A DNA stretch of 64,000 nucleotides from Polymorphobacter fuscus (GCF_011927825.1 NZ_JAATJI010000001.1:1302001-1366000), one strand, 5' to 3'. Counted from the first letter of the stretch, positions 19,106-27,587 are shown. Notes: generated by a model not told the origin, from the sequence alone. A program made the numbers and translations.

Positions 19106-20479
19106 TCACAGGCCGTGCTTTTCCATGCGCCGGTACAGGGAGGCCCTTGTCAGCCCCAGTTCGTTCGCCGCCGTCGAGATGTTCCAGGCGTGTTTCTGCA
19201 AGGCACGCTCGATGATCCGGCGCTCGCTGCGTTCCAGGTTCATGTCCGTTTCGGCCGGCGTGGGTGCGGCGACGGCGACCAGCGGGGCACGCTGCGGCAG
19301 CGGAAAATCGTCATCGCCGAAGCGTGCGCCCGTCGCCAGGATCACCGCGCGTTCGGCGGCGTGACGCAGCGCCCGCACATTGCCCGGCCAGTCATAGGTC
19401 GCCAGCCGTGCCGCCAGCGCCTCCGGCAAGTCGGGCAGCGGCTTGCCATATTTGCGCGCATAGAGCGCCAGGTAATGGCGCAGCAGCAGCGGCACATCGG
19501 CGGCGCGCTCGCGCAGCGGCGGCAGCAGGATTTCCACCGTGTTGAGCCGGAACAGCAGGTCGGGCCGGAACCGCCGTTCATCGGCCAGCGCTGCCGCTGA
19601 CATGTTGGTGGCGGCGATCACCCGCACGTCGAACCCGACATCGCGGTTGCTGCCCACCGGCGTCACCCGCCGCTGTTCCAGCGCGGTCAGCAGCTTGGGC
19701 TGCAGGTTGAGCGGCAGATTGCCGATCTCGTCGAGAAACAACGTGCCGCCATCGGCCGCCTGGAAGCGCCCGATGCGGTCCGTCCTGGCATCGGTGAAGG
19801 CGCCCTTCACATGGCCGAACAGCTCCGAATCGAACAGGCTTTCGGCCACGGCCCCCAGGTCGACGGACAGGAACGGCTTGCCCGCCCGCTTCGACCGGGC
19901 ATGAAGCTCGCGCGCGATCAGTTCCTTGCCGGTGCCATTCTCCCCCAGCACCAGCACATTGGCATCGGTCGGCGCCACCCGGTCGATCAGCGCCAATATG
20001 CTGCGCATCGCCGGCGACGATCCCAGCAACGGGCTGTCCGGGCGCGCATTGGTAACTTCGGCGACCTTGGCTTCGGCGACGGTCGCCTCGCGCCGGCTGG
20101 CGCGCAGCGCCGCCGCTGTCGTCACCGTCGCCACCAGCCGTTCATTGTCCCACGGCTTGGTGACGAAATCGGTGGCGCCGCGCTTCATCGCCTCGACCGC
20201 GATATTGACGCCGCCATAGGCGGTGATCACCACCACGACGGCATTCGGATCGCGCGCACGGATCACCTCCAGCGCCTTGAAGCCTTCGGCGCCGCTCGAT
20301 TGGCCGCGCGCGAAGTTCATATCGAGCAGGATGACATCGGGATCATGCGCGGTCATCAGCGCCGGCAGCGCCGCCGGGTCATGCGCGACGACGACATTGG
20401 CGAACATCGGCCGCAGCAGCAGCCGCGCTGACAGCGCGACATCCGCATCGTCGTCGATGATCAGCGCCGTGCCCGCCAT
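19106..20479 (-). CDS. Sigma-54-dependent response regulator (NtrC family) with GAFTDA variant
   Basis: 457 residues: receiver domain with acidic D10/D11 and phosphoacceptor D53; AAA+ domain with Walker A GENGTGKE (179-186), Walker B GTLFLDEI (245-252) and arginine-finger region FRPDLLFRLN; C-terminal Fis-type HTH (NISTAANELGLTRASLYRR). The sigma-54-contacting loop reads GAFTDA (226-231) instead of canonical GAFTGA. The ribosome site AGGAG is 7 nt before the ATG. Two tandem dyads start 14 nt upstream of this gene and precede a sigma-54 promoter pointing the other way. It therefore probably activates the divergent urcA/ABC operon and may also control itself. Confidence 0.95.
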   Translation of the reverse strand: MAGTALIIDDDADVALSARLLLRPMFANVVVAHDPAALPALMTAHDPDVILLDMNFARGQSSGAEGFKALEVIRARDPNAVVVVITAYGGVNIAVEAMKRGATDFVTKPWDNERLVATVTTAAALRASRREATVAEAKVAEVTNARPDSPLLGSSPAMRSILALIDRVAPTDANVLVLGENGTGKELIARELHARSKRAGKPFLSVDLGAVAESLFDSELFGHVKGAFTDARTDRIGRFQAADGGTLFLDEIGNLPLNLQPKLLTALEQRRVTPVGSNRDVGFDVRVIAATNMSAAALADERRFRPDLLFRLNTVEILLPPLRERAADVPLLLRHYLALYARKYGKPLPDLPEALAARLATYDWPGNVRALRHAAERAVILATGARFGDDDFPLPQRAPLVAVAAPTPAETDMNLERSERRIIERALQKHAWNISTAANELGLTRASLYRRMEKHGL

Positions 20480-20492
20480 TACCGCTCCTGCA

Positions 20493-20533
20493 ACTGTCCG
20501 AAAACGTACAGTGAATGTCCGGATGCGAACAGT
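20493..20533. promoter_or_regulatory. Two tandem activator-binding dyads (putative UAS)
   Basis: Site 1 (20493-20512) reads ACTGTCCGAAAACGTACAGT, 7 of 8 arm positions complementary. Site 2 (20514-20533) reads AATGTCCGGATGCGAACAGT, 6 of 8 complementary. Both follow A-N-TGT-N-CG, a 4-nt spacer, then CG-N-ACAGT. Their centres are exactly 21 bp apart, two helical turns, and the sites lie about 90-130 bp upstream of the predicted start of the sigma-54 promoter. This is the expected position for the NtrC-type regulator encoded next door. Confidence 0.7.
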
Positions 20534-20594
20534 CCCAAATCGCGTCTTGCCGCCAGTCTGCGGCGATCGGCTTGTTTATCAGGCACTTGGGCGG

Positions 20595-20612
20595 TTGGCA
20601 CGCTTCCTGCAA
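20595..20612 (+). promoter_or_regulatory. Sigma-54 (-24/-12) promoter of the urcA/ABC operon
   Basis: TTGGCACGCTTCCTGCAA matches the RpoN consensus TGGCACG-N4-TTGCA at nearly every position. The GG (20597-20598) and GC (20609-20610) are 12 bp apart as required. Transcription should start near 20622, giving a leader of about 40 nt before the ATG at 20661. It is divergent from, and about 115 bp away from, the sigma-54 activator gene. Confidence 0.85.
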
Positions 20613-20660
20613 AGTATGTGACGTGGCTGCCCCCGGCCACCCAGACAAAGGACCCGCCCC

Positions 20661-21023
20661 ATGATCGCCAACCTGCTCCGTTCCACCTTCGCCTTCGCCA
20701 TCGCCGCTTCGGCCACCGCGCTCGTCGTCGCCGGCAGCGCTGCGCCGGCGGCTGCCGCGACGGCCCGCACCGCCACTGTCGCCACCCGCGGCATCGACTT
20801 CGCCAGCGTTCATGGCACGGCGCGCATCAACGACGAAGTTCGCCGCGCCGCCCGCCGGGTCTGCGCCACGAGCGATCGCTCGCTTGCCGCCACGCTCGCC
20901 CGGCACGATTGCATCGACGCGGCGCTGGCGAGCGCCCAGCCGCAGATTGCCAGCCTTGCTGCCGCCGCCATCGAGGCGCGGACCAGCCTGGCGGAGGCCG
21001 CGCCGACGTCCGTCGCCCGCTGA
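20661..21023 (+). CDS. UrcA family exported protein
   Basis: 120-residue exported protein. Signal peptide at about 1-33 (hydrophobic FAFAIAASATALVVAGSA, cleavage after AAAAT or nearby). The mature part has the UrcA layout: ATRGIDFASVHG, an RINDEVRRAARRVC stretch, two cysteines spaced like a disulfide (VCAT...HDC), and a C-terminal helix of Ala-rich repeats. UrcA proteins are small periplasmic proteins common in Sphingomonadales and Caulobacterales; their function is not established. It is the first gene of the sigma-54-driven operon, 73 nt ahead of the adaptor gene, with a GC-rich palindrome right after its stop. Confidence 0.8.
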   Translation: MIANLLRSTFAFAIAASATALVVAGSAAPAAAATARTATVATRGIDFASVHGTARINDEVRRAARRVCATSDRSLAATLARHDCIDAALASAQPQIASLAAAAIEARTSLAEAAPTSVAR

Positions 21024-21028
21024 CCTTC

Positions 21029-21042
21029 GCCCGCCGGCGGGC
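21029..21042 (+). repeat. GC-rich palindrome after urcA-like gene
   Basis: GCCCGCCGGCGGGC is a perfect 14-bp palindrome 5 nt after the urcA-like stop codon and upstream of the adaptor gene. It could form a short mRNA hairpin that stabilises or partly terminates the transcript, but no U-tract follows. Confidence 0.35.
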
Positions 21043-21096
21043 CAGCCGTCCCCTCCGCCTGCGCCCGCCGGCCCCACCTTTCCGATCGGACCCGAG

Positions 21097-22416
21097 ATGA
21101 GCGTCGTCACCCTGAAAACGCCCGAAGCCACTGCCACCGCCAGCGGCGCCGGCATGGACCGGGCGGTGACGACGAAGCGCCTGCCGCTGCGCACCCGCAT
21201 CGTCATCGGCGCCACCGCGGCCACCGTATTTGCCATCGGCGCCGTCTGGCTCGTCGCCAACAGCGCCGGGTCGCAGACGGTGGAAGCGGCGAACCTCAGC
21301 ATCGCCACCGTCCGCCGCGGCACCTTCGATGATTTTGTGCCGCTGCGCGCCCGGGTGACGCCATCGGTCACCGTCTTTCTCGATGCTGTCGAAGGCGGCC
21401 GCATCGAACGGGTGCTGGTCGAAGACGGCGTCCAGGTCACCCCCGGCCAGCCGCTCGCCGTGCTCTCCAACGCCACGCTGCAGCTCGATGTCATCGCCCG
21501 CGAGGCCGATGTCAGCCAGCAGCTCAACAATCTGCGCAGCCAGGAACTGGCGCTGCAACGCAGCCGGCTCGACAACCGCCGCAGCCTGGGCGAGGTCGAC
21601 TGGCAGATGCGCAAGGCCGAACGCCAGCTCGACCGCGATAGTCGCCTGGCAGCCGGCGGCTGGGTTTCGGGCCGCGCGCTCAAGGATTCGCAGGCCGAAG
21701 CCGATTATCTCGCCGAACGCCGCAAGATCACCGCCGAAACCCTTGTCACCGAGGAACGGCTGCAGGCCAGCCAGCTGGCGCAACTGCGCGCTGCCGCCAC
21801 CGGCCTGACCGCCAATCTGCGCCTCGCCCGCGCCAGTCTCGACGCGCTGACCATCCGCGCCCCTGTCGCGGGACAATTGTCGGGCTTCGCCCCGCAGGTC
21901 GGCCAAAGCCTCAACCGCGGCGAACGGCTCGGACAGGTCGATTCGACCGGCCGCAACAAGCTCGTCGCCGACATCGACGAATTCTACCTGGGCCGGGTGC
22001 GCACCGGGCAACGCGCCGCGGTCGAATGGGACGGCAAGCGCTGGCCGCTGACCGTCGCCAAGATCTATCCGCAGGTAAAGGGCGGCACCTTCACCGCCGA
22101 TCTGACCTTCGACGGGCCGGAACCCGCCACGCTGCAGCGCGGCCAGTCGCTGGCACCCAAGCTGACCCTTGGCGACCCGGTACCGGCGACGCTCGTCGCC
22201 AATGGCGCCTTCTACCAGGACTCGGCCGGTGCCTATGCCTTTGTGCTGGCCAGGGACGGCACCACCGCCGAAAAACGCCCCATCCGCCTCGGCCGGCGCA
22301 ATCCGGACAGCATCGAAGTCATCGGCGGCCTCGTCCCCGGCGACCGCGTCATCACCTCCGCCTATACCGGCTTTGCCGACAAGACCCGCCTCAAGCTTTC
22401 TGGAGACACAAAATGA
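21097..22416 (+). CDS. Periplasmic adaptor (HlyD/MacA-like) of ABC transporter
   Basis: 439 residues. A cytoplasmic N-terminus of about 27 residues is followed by one membrane anchor (RIVIGATAATVFAIGAVWLV). Then come a lipoyl-like half (ERVLVEDGVQVTPGQPLAVL), a coiled-coil hairpin at about 140-260 (QQLNNLRSQELALQRSRLDN region) and the second lipoyl half (LTIRAPVAGQLSGFAPQVGQSL), with beta-barrel and membrane-proximal domains after it. It should connect the inner-membrane ABC proteins encoded downstream to an outer-membrane partner not found here. The frame is open upstream of 21097, but the ATG there follows a GGA and matches adaptor N-termini. It overlaps the ATPase gene by 4 nt (ATGA). Confidence 0.88.
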   Translation: MSVVTLKTPEATATASGAGMDRAVTTKRLPLRTRIVIGATAATVFAIGAVWLVANSAGSQTVEAANLSIATVRRGTFDDFVPLRARVTPSVTVFLDAVEGGRIERVLVEDGVQVTPGQPLAVLSNATLQLDVIAREADVSQQLNNLRSQELALQRSRLDNRRSLGEVDWQMRKAERQLDRDSRLAAGGWVSGRALKDSQAEADYLAERRKITAETLVTEERLQASQLAQLRAAATGLTANLRLARASLDALTIRAPVAGQLSGFAPQVGQSLNRGERLGQVDSTGRNKLVADIDEFYLGRVRTGQRAAVEWDGKRWPLTVAKIYPQVKGGTFTADLTFDGPEPATLQRGQSLAPKLTLGDPVPATLVANGAFYQDSAGAYAFVLARDGTTAEKRPIRLGRRNPDSIEVIGGLVPGDRVITSAYTGFADKTRLKLSGDTK

Positions 22417-23093
22417 TCCGTCTGTCGGCCTTGCGCAAAGCCTATCGCACCGAAAGCGTCGAAACGACGGCGCTCGACGCGATCGACCTGCAGATCGACG
22501 CCGGCGAGTTTGTCGCCATCATGGGGCCATCGGGCTGCGGGAAATCGACCCTGCTCAACATGATCGGCCTGCTCGATCGGCCGACCAGCGGCAGCTATGC
22601 CCTGGAAGGTCGCGAAGTCGCCAATCTGTCGGAAAACGACCTGACCGACATCCGCAAGCGGCGGATCGGCTTCATCTTCCAGAACTTCAACCTCATCGAC
22701 GAGCTGTCGGTCCGCGAGAATGTCGAACTGGCGCTGCTCTATCACGGCATCTCGCGCACCGAGCGTGCGGAACGGGTCGACCGGGTTCTCGACAAGGTCG
22801 GCATCGGGCACCGCGCCAATCACCGGCCGTCGCAGCTTTCGGGCGGCCAGCAGCAGCGCGTCGCCGTCGCCCGCGCCGTTGTCGCCGCGCCGCCGCTGAT
22901 CCTCGCCGATGAACCCACCGGCAATCTCGATACCGCCCATGGCGAGGAAGTGATGCGGATGCTGCGCGCGCTCAACGAGGACGGCGCCACCATCGTCATG
23001 GTCACCCATTCTCCCGCCCATGCCGATTACGCCGGGCGCGTGGTCAACATGCTCGACGGGCGCGTGCTTGTCGAAACACGGCGCGCTGCCTGA
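22413..23093 (+). CDS. ABC transporter ATP-binding protein (MacB/LolD type)
   Basis: 226 residues, the ATPase subunit. Walker [11 protein letters not shown]-loop FIFQNFNLI, signature LSGGQQQRV, Walker B LILADEP, D-loop GNLD and switch His in VTHS are all present, so it should be active. The [16 protein letters not shown] and [16 protein letters not shown] segments are typical of the MacB/FtsE/LolD (type VII, mechanotransmission) class rather than import ATPases. A good ribosome site (TGGAGA) and a 4-nt overlap with the adaptor gene set the start. It works with the permease 37 nt downstream. Confidence 0.95.
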   Translation: MIRLSALRKAYRTESVETTALDAIDLQIDAGEFVAIMGPSGCGKSTLLNMIGLLDRPTSGSYALEGREVANLSENDLTDIRKRRIGFIFQNFNLIDELSVRENVELALLYHGISRTERAERVDRVLDKVGIGHRANHRPSQLSGGQQQRVAVARAVVAAPPLILADEPTGNLDTAHGEEVMRMLRALNEDGATIVMVTHSPAHADYAGRVVNMLDGRVLVETRRAA

Positions 23094-23130
23094 CTCCTGC
23101 TTCCTTCGTCTTGCGCAAAGGCCTGGCCAG

Positions 23131-25623
23131 ATGCTCCACAATTACCTCACCACCGGACTGCGTTCGCTGCTGCGCAACCGTGCCTTTGCCGCCATCAACA
23201 TTCTCGGCCTCGCCATCGGCATGGCCGCGTGCATCCTGCTGCTGCTCTTCGTCCGCTATGAAACCAGCTATGACCAGTGGCTGCCCGGCCATGAAAATGC
23301 CTATCAGGTCAACACGACCTATCATGGCCGCAACACCGGCCGGGGCAAGACCTCGCAGATGTCGGCCTATGTCGTCGGCCGTACGCTGGCGAAGGATTTC
23401 CCGCAGATCGAAAAGATCGCCTATGTCACGGTCGGCAACCCCGTCATCATGCAGGATGGCGTCGCCAGCACCGGCAGCGTCACCATGGCCGACCCCGAAA
23501 TCCTGGATATCCTGCAGCTGCCGCTGGCGCGCGGCGATGCCCGCACCGCGCTGCGCGGTGCCAATTCGCTGCTGTTGACCGAAACCGAGGCGCAGCGCCG
23601 CTATCCGGGGGTCGATCCCATCGGCAAGACGCTGTCGATCATCAATGCCGGCCGGACCACCGACTATACCATCACCGGCATATTGCGCGACCTGCCCCGG
23701 AACTCGCACTTCGCCGTCAAGATGCTGGTGCCGTTCAGCCGCCTCCCCTATGTCGGGCGCGAAGGCTTCTTCACCAAATTCGGCTGGAACAGCGGTTCCA
23801 ACTATCTGCGGCTGCGTTCCGGCGCTTCCATGGCCACCGTCAACGACGGCATGCAGGCGTGGGAAAAACGCAACATCCCCAAGGAACCCGTCGGCGACGT
23901 CATGGTCAGCGAAGGCGATGATGTCGACTGGAAGATCGCCCCCGTCGCCGGCATCCACCTGAGCAATGCCGTGGATGGCCAGACGCCCGGCAACGACCCG
24001 AAAAGCATCGCCACCTTCGCGCTTGTTGCCATCCTCATCCTCGCCATGGCGTGCATCAACTTCACCAACCTGTCCACCGCCCGCGCCGGCCAGCGCGCCC
24101 GCGAAGTCGCGCTGCGCAAGGTCATGGGGGCGTCGCGCCGCCAGCTGATCGTGCAGTTCCTGGGTGAATCGATGGTTGTCGCCGCGCTGTCGATGCTCGT
24201 CGCGCTGGCCATCGTCGAACTCACGCTGCCGTCGCTCTCCGCCTTCCTCCAGGCCGACCTCAACCTCAGCTATTTCGGACAAGGCGGCGTCCTGCTGCCG
24301 ATCATCGGCCTTGTCGTTATCGTGGGCCTCGCCGCCGGCCTCTACCCGGCCTTCGTGCTCTCCCGCTTCGACCCGGCGCCGGTGCTCAAGTCCAACCGCA
24401 GCGGCACCGACAGCCAGGGGTCCGGCAAGCTGCGCAGCGCGCTCGTCGTCGCCCAGTTCGCCGTGTCCATCGCCCTGGTCATCTGCACCGCCGTCGTCAC
24501 CGCGCAGACGATCTATGCCCGCTCGGCGGACCCGGGCTATAACCGCGCCGGGCTGTTGCAGGTCACCGGCATCGGCCGCAAGCAGATCGAGGCCGTTGCC
24601 GACCAGATTGTCACCGCCACCGCAAATATTCCAGGTGTCGAGGCGGTCGGCCGCACCAGCATCGGCGTCAACACCGACAGCAGCATCAACACCTCGGTGC
24701 GCATCGAAGGCAATCCGGCGCCGATCAATCTCGGCATGTACAATGTCGATCCGGGCTTCTTCGATGCCATGGGCCTCAAGCCCCTCGCCGGCCGGCTGCT
24801 CGATACCAACAACCCGCGCGACGACACGCGCCTGCCGCCGGGCGACGAGGCCGCCGAAGCCACCATTGCCGCGCGCGGCGCCAACACCGTCATCACCGTC
24901 GAGGCGCTGACCAAGCTCGGCTTCAAAACGCCGGCCGATGCCATCGGCAAGACCATCCGTGTCGGCCTTGTCGACGACAAGTTCGGCCTGGTGCCGGTCA
25001 CCATCGTCGGCGTCGTCGCCGACCTGCGGCTGCGCTCCTTCCGCGATCCCTATGACCCGATCATGTTCTATTACGACCGTGGCTACATGACCGAAATGAT
25101 GGTCCGCATGAAGGCCGGCGAAGCCGGGGCCATCCGCGACAAGGTGGAGGCGGTATGGAAACGCTATGCGGCGCAAGTGCCGTTCCAGGCCGAATTCACC
25201 GACGAGATCGTCCGCAAGCAATATGACGCCGACGAAGCCCGCGCCAAGACCTTTGCTGCCTTTGCCGGCCTCGCCATCGTCGTCGCCTGCCTCGGGCTTT
25301 ACGGCCTCGCCGCGTTCACCGCCGAACGCCGGACGCGGGAAATCGGCATCCGCAAGGTGCTCGGCGCCCGCGGCCGGGATATCGTCCGCCTGCTGGTCTG
25401 GGAGTTCTCGCGGCCCGTCCTGGTTGCCAACCTCATCGCCTGGCCGGTGGCGTGGTGGCTGATGCGCGACTGGCTCGACAGCTTCAACGCCCGCATCGAC
25501 CTGGGACCGCAATGGTTCATCGGCGCCGGCGTCCTCGCCGCAGGCATCGCCGCCGCCACCATCATCGGCCATGCCCTGCGCGTTGCCCGCCAGAGCCCGG
25601 CGCTGGCGCTACGCTACGAGTAG
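23131..25623 (+). CDS. ABC transporter permease, large FtsX/MacB-like (two FtsX domains)
   Basis: 830 residues: N-terminal TM helix (AAINILGLAIGMAACILLLLF, first 20 shown as AAINILGLAIGMAACILLLL) and a MacB-type periplasmic domain. The first three-helix FtsX domain is around 290-435, with the coupling motif REVALRKVMGASRRQL. A second periplasmic domain and a second FtsX domain near the C-terminus follow, with REIGIRKVLGARGRDI. Duplicated 800-residue permeases like this are frequent in Bacteroidetes and Acidobacteria, less so in Proteobacteria. Such mechanotransmission transporters do work in the periplasm (efflux or envelope tasks) rather than pass substrate through the membrane domain. Cargo is unknown. 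Last gene of the sigma-54 operon. Confidence 0.9.
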   Translation: MLHNYLTTGLRSLLRNRAFAAINILGLAIGMAACILLLLFVRYETSYDQWLPGHENAYQVNTTYHGRNTGRGKTSQMSAYVVGRTLAKDFPQIEKIAYVTVGNPVIMQDGVASTGSVTMADPEILDILQLPLARGDARTALRGANSLLLTETEAQRRYPGVDPIGKTLSIINAGRTTDYTITGILRDLPRNSHFAVKMLVPFSRLPYVGREGFFTKFGWNSGSNYLRLRSGASMATVNDGMQAWEKRNIPKEPVGDVMVSEGDDVDWKIAPVAGIHLSNAVDGQTPGNDPKSIATFALVAILILAMACINFTNLSTARAGQRAREVALRKVMGASRRQLIVQFLGESMVVAALSMLVALAIVELTLPSLSAFLQADLNLSYFGQGGVLLPIIGLVVIVGLAAGLYPAFVLSRFDPAPVLKSNRSGTDSQGSGKLRSALVVAQFAVSIALVICTAVVTAQTIYARSADPGYNRAGLLQVTGIGRKQIEAVADQIVTATANIPGVEAVGRTSIGVNTDSSINTSVRIEGNPAPINLGMYNVDPGFFDAMGLKPLAGRLLDTNNPRDDTRLPPGDEAAEATIAARGANTVITVEALTKLGFKTPADAIGKTIRVGLVDDKFGLVPVTIVGVVADLRLRSFRDPYDPIMFYYDRGYMTEMMVRMKAGEAGAIRDKVEAVWKRYAAQVPFQAEFTDEIVRKQYDADEARAKTFAAFAGLAIVVACLGLYGLAAFTAERRTREIGIRKVLGARGRDIVRLLVWEFSRPVLVANLIAWPVAWWLMRDWLDSFNARIDLGPQWFIGAGVLAAGIAAATIIGHALRVARQSPALALRYE

Positions 25624-25701
25624 GCAAACGGCCTTGCGCTACGGATAGGCGACACCCGCCGCCCCCGGCCTTAGGGTCGGCGGCGACAAGGGGAGACACT
25701 G

Positions 25702-26706
25702 ATGCGCGCAATCCGACTGAAATCACCCGCCGGGCTCGACAACCTCACCGTCGGCACCGCCGAAACCGGCAGCGTCGGCCCGCACCAGATCCGCGTCCGC
25801 CTCCACGCCTCCTCGCTCAACTATCATGATTATATCGTCGTCCTGGGCGGCATCCCCACTCCCGATGGCCGCATCCCGATGTCGGACGGCGCCGGCGAAG
25901 TCACCGAAATCGGCGCGGGCGTCACCGATTTCGCCGTCGGCGACCGCGTCGTGTCGACCTTCTTCCCGCTCTGGCTCGCCGGCCAGCCCGAACTCGCCAA
26001 CATGGCCGAGGTGCCGGGCGACCGCACCGACGGCTATGCGCGGGAGGAGGTTGTCGCTGCCGCCAATGCCTTCACCCATGCGCCCAAGGGCTATAGCCAC
26101 GCCGAAGCGGCAACGCTGACCTGCGCCGCGCTGACCGCCTGGCGCGCGCTGTTCGTCGAAGCGTCGCTGCAACCGGGCGAAACCGTCCTCGTCCAGGGCA
26201 GCGGCGGTGTGTCGATCTTCGCGTTGCAATTCGCCAAGGCCGCCGGCGCCACCGTTATCGCCACCTCCTCGTCGAAGGCCAAGCTCGACCGGCTCGCCGA
26301 TCTCGGCGCCGATCACCTCATCAACTATCGCGAGGACGAAAAATGGGGCCGCACCGCGCGCGCGCTGACCGGCGGCCGCGGCGTCGACCATGTCGTGGAG
26401 ATCGGCGGCGCCGGCACGCTGACCCAGTCGATCGCCGCCACCCGCCTGTCGGGCAGCATCGCGCTGATCGGCGTGCTGGCAGGCGTTGCCGGCAATGTCG
26501 CGACGGCCGCGATCATGTCGGGCAATGTGCGCATCGCCGGGCTGACCGTCGGCAGCCGCGCCCAGCAGACCGCCATGATCCGCGCCATCGAAGCCAATGG
26601 CATCCGCCCGGTGATCGACAGCAGCTTTGCCCTCGAGGACATCGCCGCCGCCTTCCGCCATCAGGCCTCGCAAGCGCATTTCGGCAAGATCTGTCTGGAG
26701 TGGTAG
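25702..26706 (+). CDS. Zinc-independent medium-chain alcohol dehydrogenase/quinone reductase-like
   Basis: 334 residues, MDR superfamily. N-terminal GroES-like fold (RVRLHASSLNYHDYIVVLGG); the usual catalytic-zinc Cys is replaced (SSLNYHD), so it is probably zinc-free. Coenzyme-binding motif VQGSGGVSIFALQFAKAAGA at about 155-175; Rossmann continuation ATSSSKAKLDRLADLGAD. C-terminal AIEANGIRPVIDSSF and AFRHQASQAHFGKICLEW are typical of the NAD(P)-dependent alcohol dehydrogenase subgroup. GGGGAGA precedes the ATG. It is followed by a palindromic repeat, then the acyl-CoA genes, so a metabolic link is possible. Substrate unknown. Confidence 0.88.
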   Translation: MRAIRLKSPAGLDNLTVGTAETGSVGPHQIRVRLHASSLNYHDYIVVLGGIPTPDGRIPMSDGAGEVTEIGAGVTDFAVGDRVVSTFFPLWLAGQPELANMAEVPGDRTDGYAREEVVAAANAFTHAPKGYSHAEAATLTCAALTAWRALFVEASLQPGETVLVQGSGGVSIFALQFAKAAGATVIATSSSKAKLDRLADLGADHLINYREDEKWGRTARALTGGRGVDHVVEIGGAGTLTQSIAATRLSGSIALIGVLAGVAGNVATAAIMSGNVRIAGLTVGSRAQQTAMIRAIEANGIRPVIDSSFALEDIAAAFRHQASQAHFGKICLEW

Positions 26707-26710
26707 ATGA

Positions 26711-26766
26711 CCTCTCCCGCCCGCGGGAGAGGTCGAGAGACGGCGAAGCCGGCCCGGGTGAGGGTG
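26711..26766 (+). repeat. REP-like palindromic intergenic repeat, copy 1
   Basis: A perfect 10-bp hairpin (CCTCTCCCGC, 2-nt loop, complement at 26723-26732) is followed by TCGAGAGACG, a small GGCGAAGCC hairpin and CCCGGGTGAGGGTG. The same architecture recurs at 29897-29953. It sits between the MDR gene and the enoyl-CoA hydratase gene. Confidence 0.75.
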
Positions 26767-26792
26767 CCGCCGGCATAAGACGGGGGACTGCT

Positions 26793-27587
26793 ATGGACTT
26801 CGATACCTACACCCGCTTCACCTTCGCCCGGCACGATCGCGTCCTCACCGCCACCATCACCGGCCCCAACCCGGTGAACGGTGTCGATGAAGCGATGCAC
26901 CACGAACTCGCTCGCGTCTTCACCGACCTGCAGCGCGACCCGGACAGCGACATCATCATCCTGACCGGCGCCGGCCGCGCCTTTTGTGCCGGCGGCGACT
27001 TCGACTGGTTCGACGAACAGATCGCCCACCCCGACCGCTTCCGCGACATCGGCTGGGACGCGAAACGTGTCGTCACGACGCTGCTGGAGATGGAAAAGCC
27101 GATCATCTGCCGCATGAACGGCGCCGCCGCCGGCCTTGGCGCCACCATCGCGCTGTTGTGCGACATCATCATCGCCGATGATCGCGCCGTGATCGGCGAC
27201 CCGCATGTCAAGGTCGGGCTGGTCGCCGGCGACGGCGGCGCCGTCATCTGGCCGCAGCTGATCGGCTATGCCCGCGCCAAGGAATATCTGATGACCGGCG
27301 ACCTCATCAAGGCGCCGGAGGCGGCGCGCATGGGGCTGATCAACCACGCCGTTCCCACCGCCGATCTCGATGCCAAGGTAGCGGAGATCGTCGCAAAACT
27401 GCAGGCCAACCCGAAATGGGCGGTGCGCTGGACCAAGGTCGTCGCCAACCAGCCGCTGCGGGTGCTGGCGCAGCAGCTGATGGACGCGTCGATCCCCTAT
27501 GAGACCCTGTCCAACCTCGCGCACGACCGCGCCGAGGCGGTCACCGCCTTTCGCGAAAGGCGCGCGCCCAGGCTGACCGGCGAATGA
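26793..27587 (+). CDS. Enoyl-CoA hydratase/isomerase family protein
   Basis: 264 residues, crotonase fold. The oxyanion-hole blocks are seen as GAGRAFCAGGDFDWF and NGAAAGLGATIALLCDI, followed by IGDPHVKVGLVAGDGGAVIWPQLIGY and LMTGDLIKAPEAARMGLINHAV. In typical hydratases the two catalytic Glu lie in the segment aligned with PHVKVGLVAGDGG; here an Asp is at the second position, as in several divergent crotonases, so hydratase activity is likely but not certain. A G-run (CGGGGGACTGCT) precedes the ATG. It overlaps the acyl-CoA dehydrogenase gene by 4 nt. Confidence 0.88.
   Translation: MDFDTYTRFTFARHDRVLTATITGPNPVNGVDEAMHHELARVFTDLQRDPDSDIIILTGAGRAFCAGGDFDWFDEQIAHPDRFRDIGWDAKRVVTTLLEMEKPIICRMNGAAAGLGATIALLCDIIIADDRAVIGDPHVKVGLVAGDGGAVIWPQLIGYARAKEYLMTGDLIKAPEAARMGLINHAVPTADLDAKVAEIVAKLQANPKWAVRWTKVVANQPLRVLAQQLMDASIPYETLSNLAHDRAEAVTAFRERRAPRLTGE

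Noticed and set aside
23044..25572. 842-codon open frame on the minus strand, antisense to the ABC permease
   Set aside because: Its composition (Asp/Gly/Arg/His repeats, no hydrophobic core) is that of a shadow frame; the plus strand has an intact FtsX permease.
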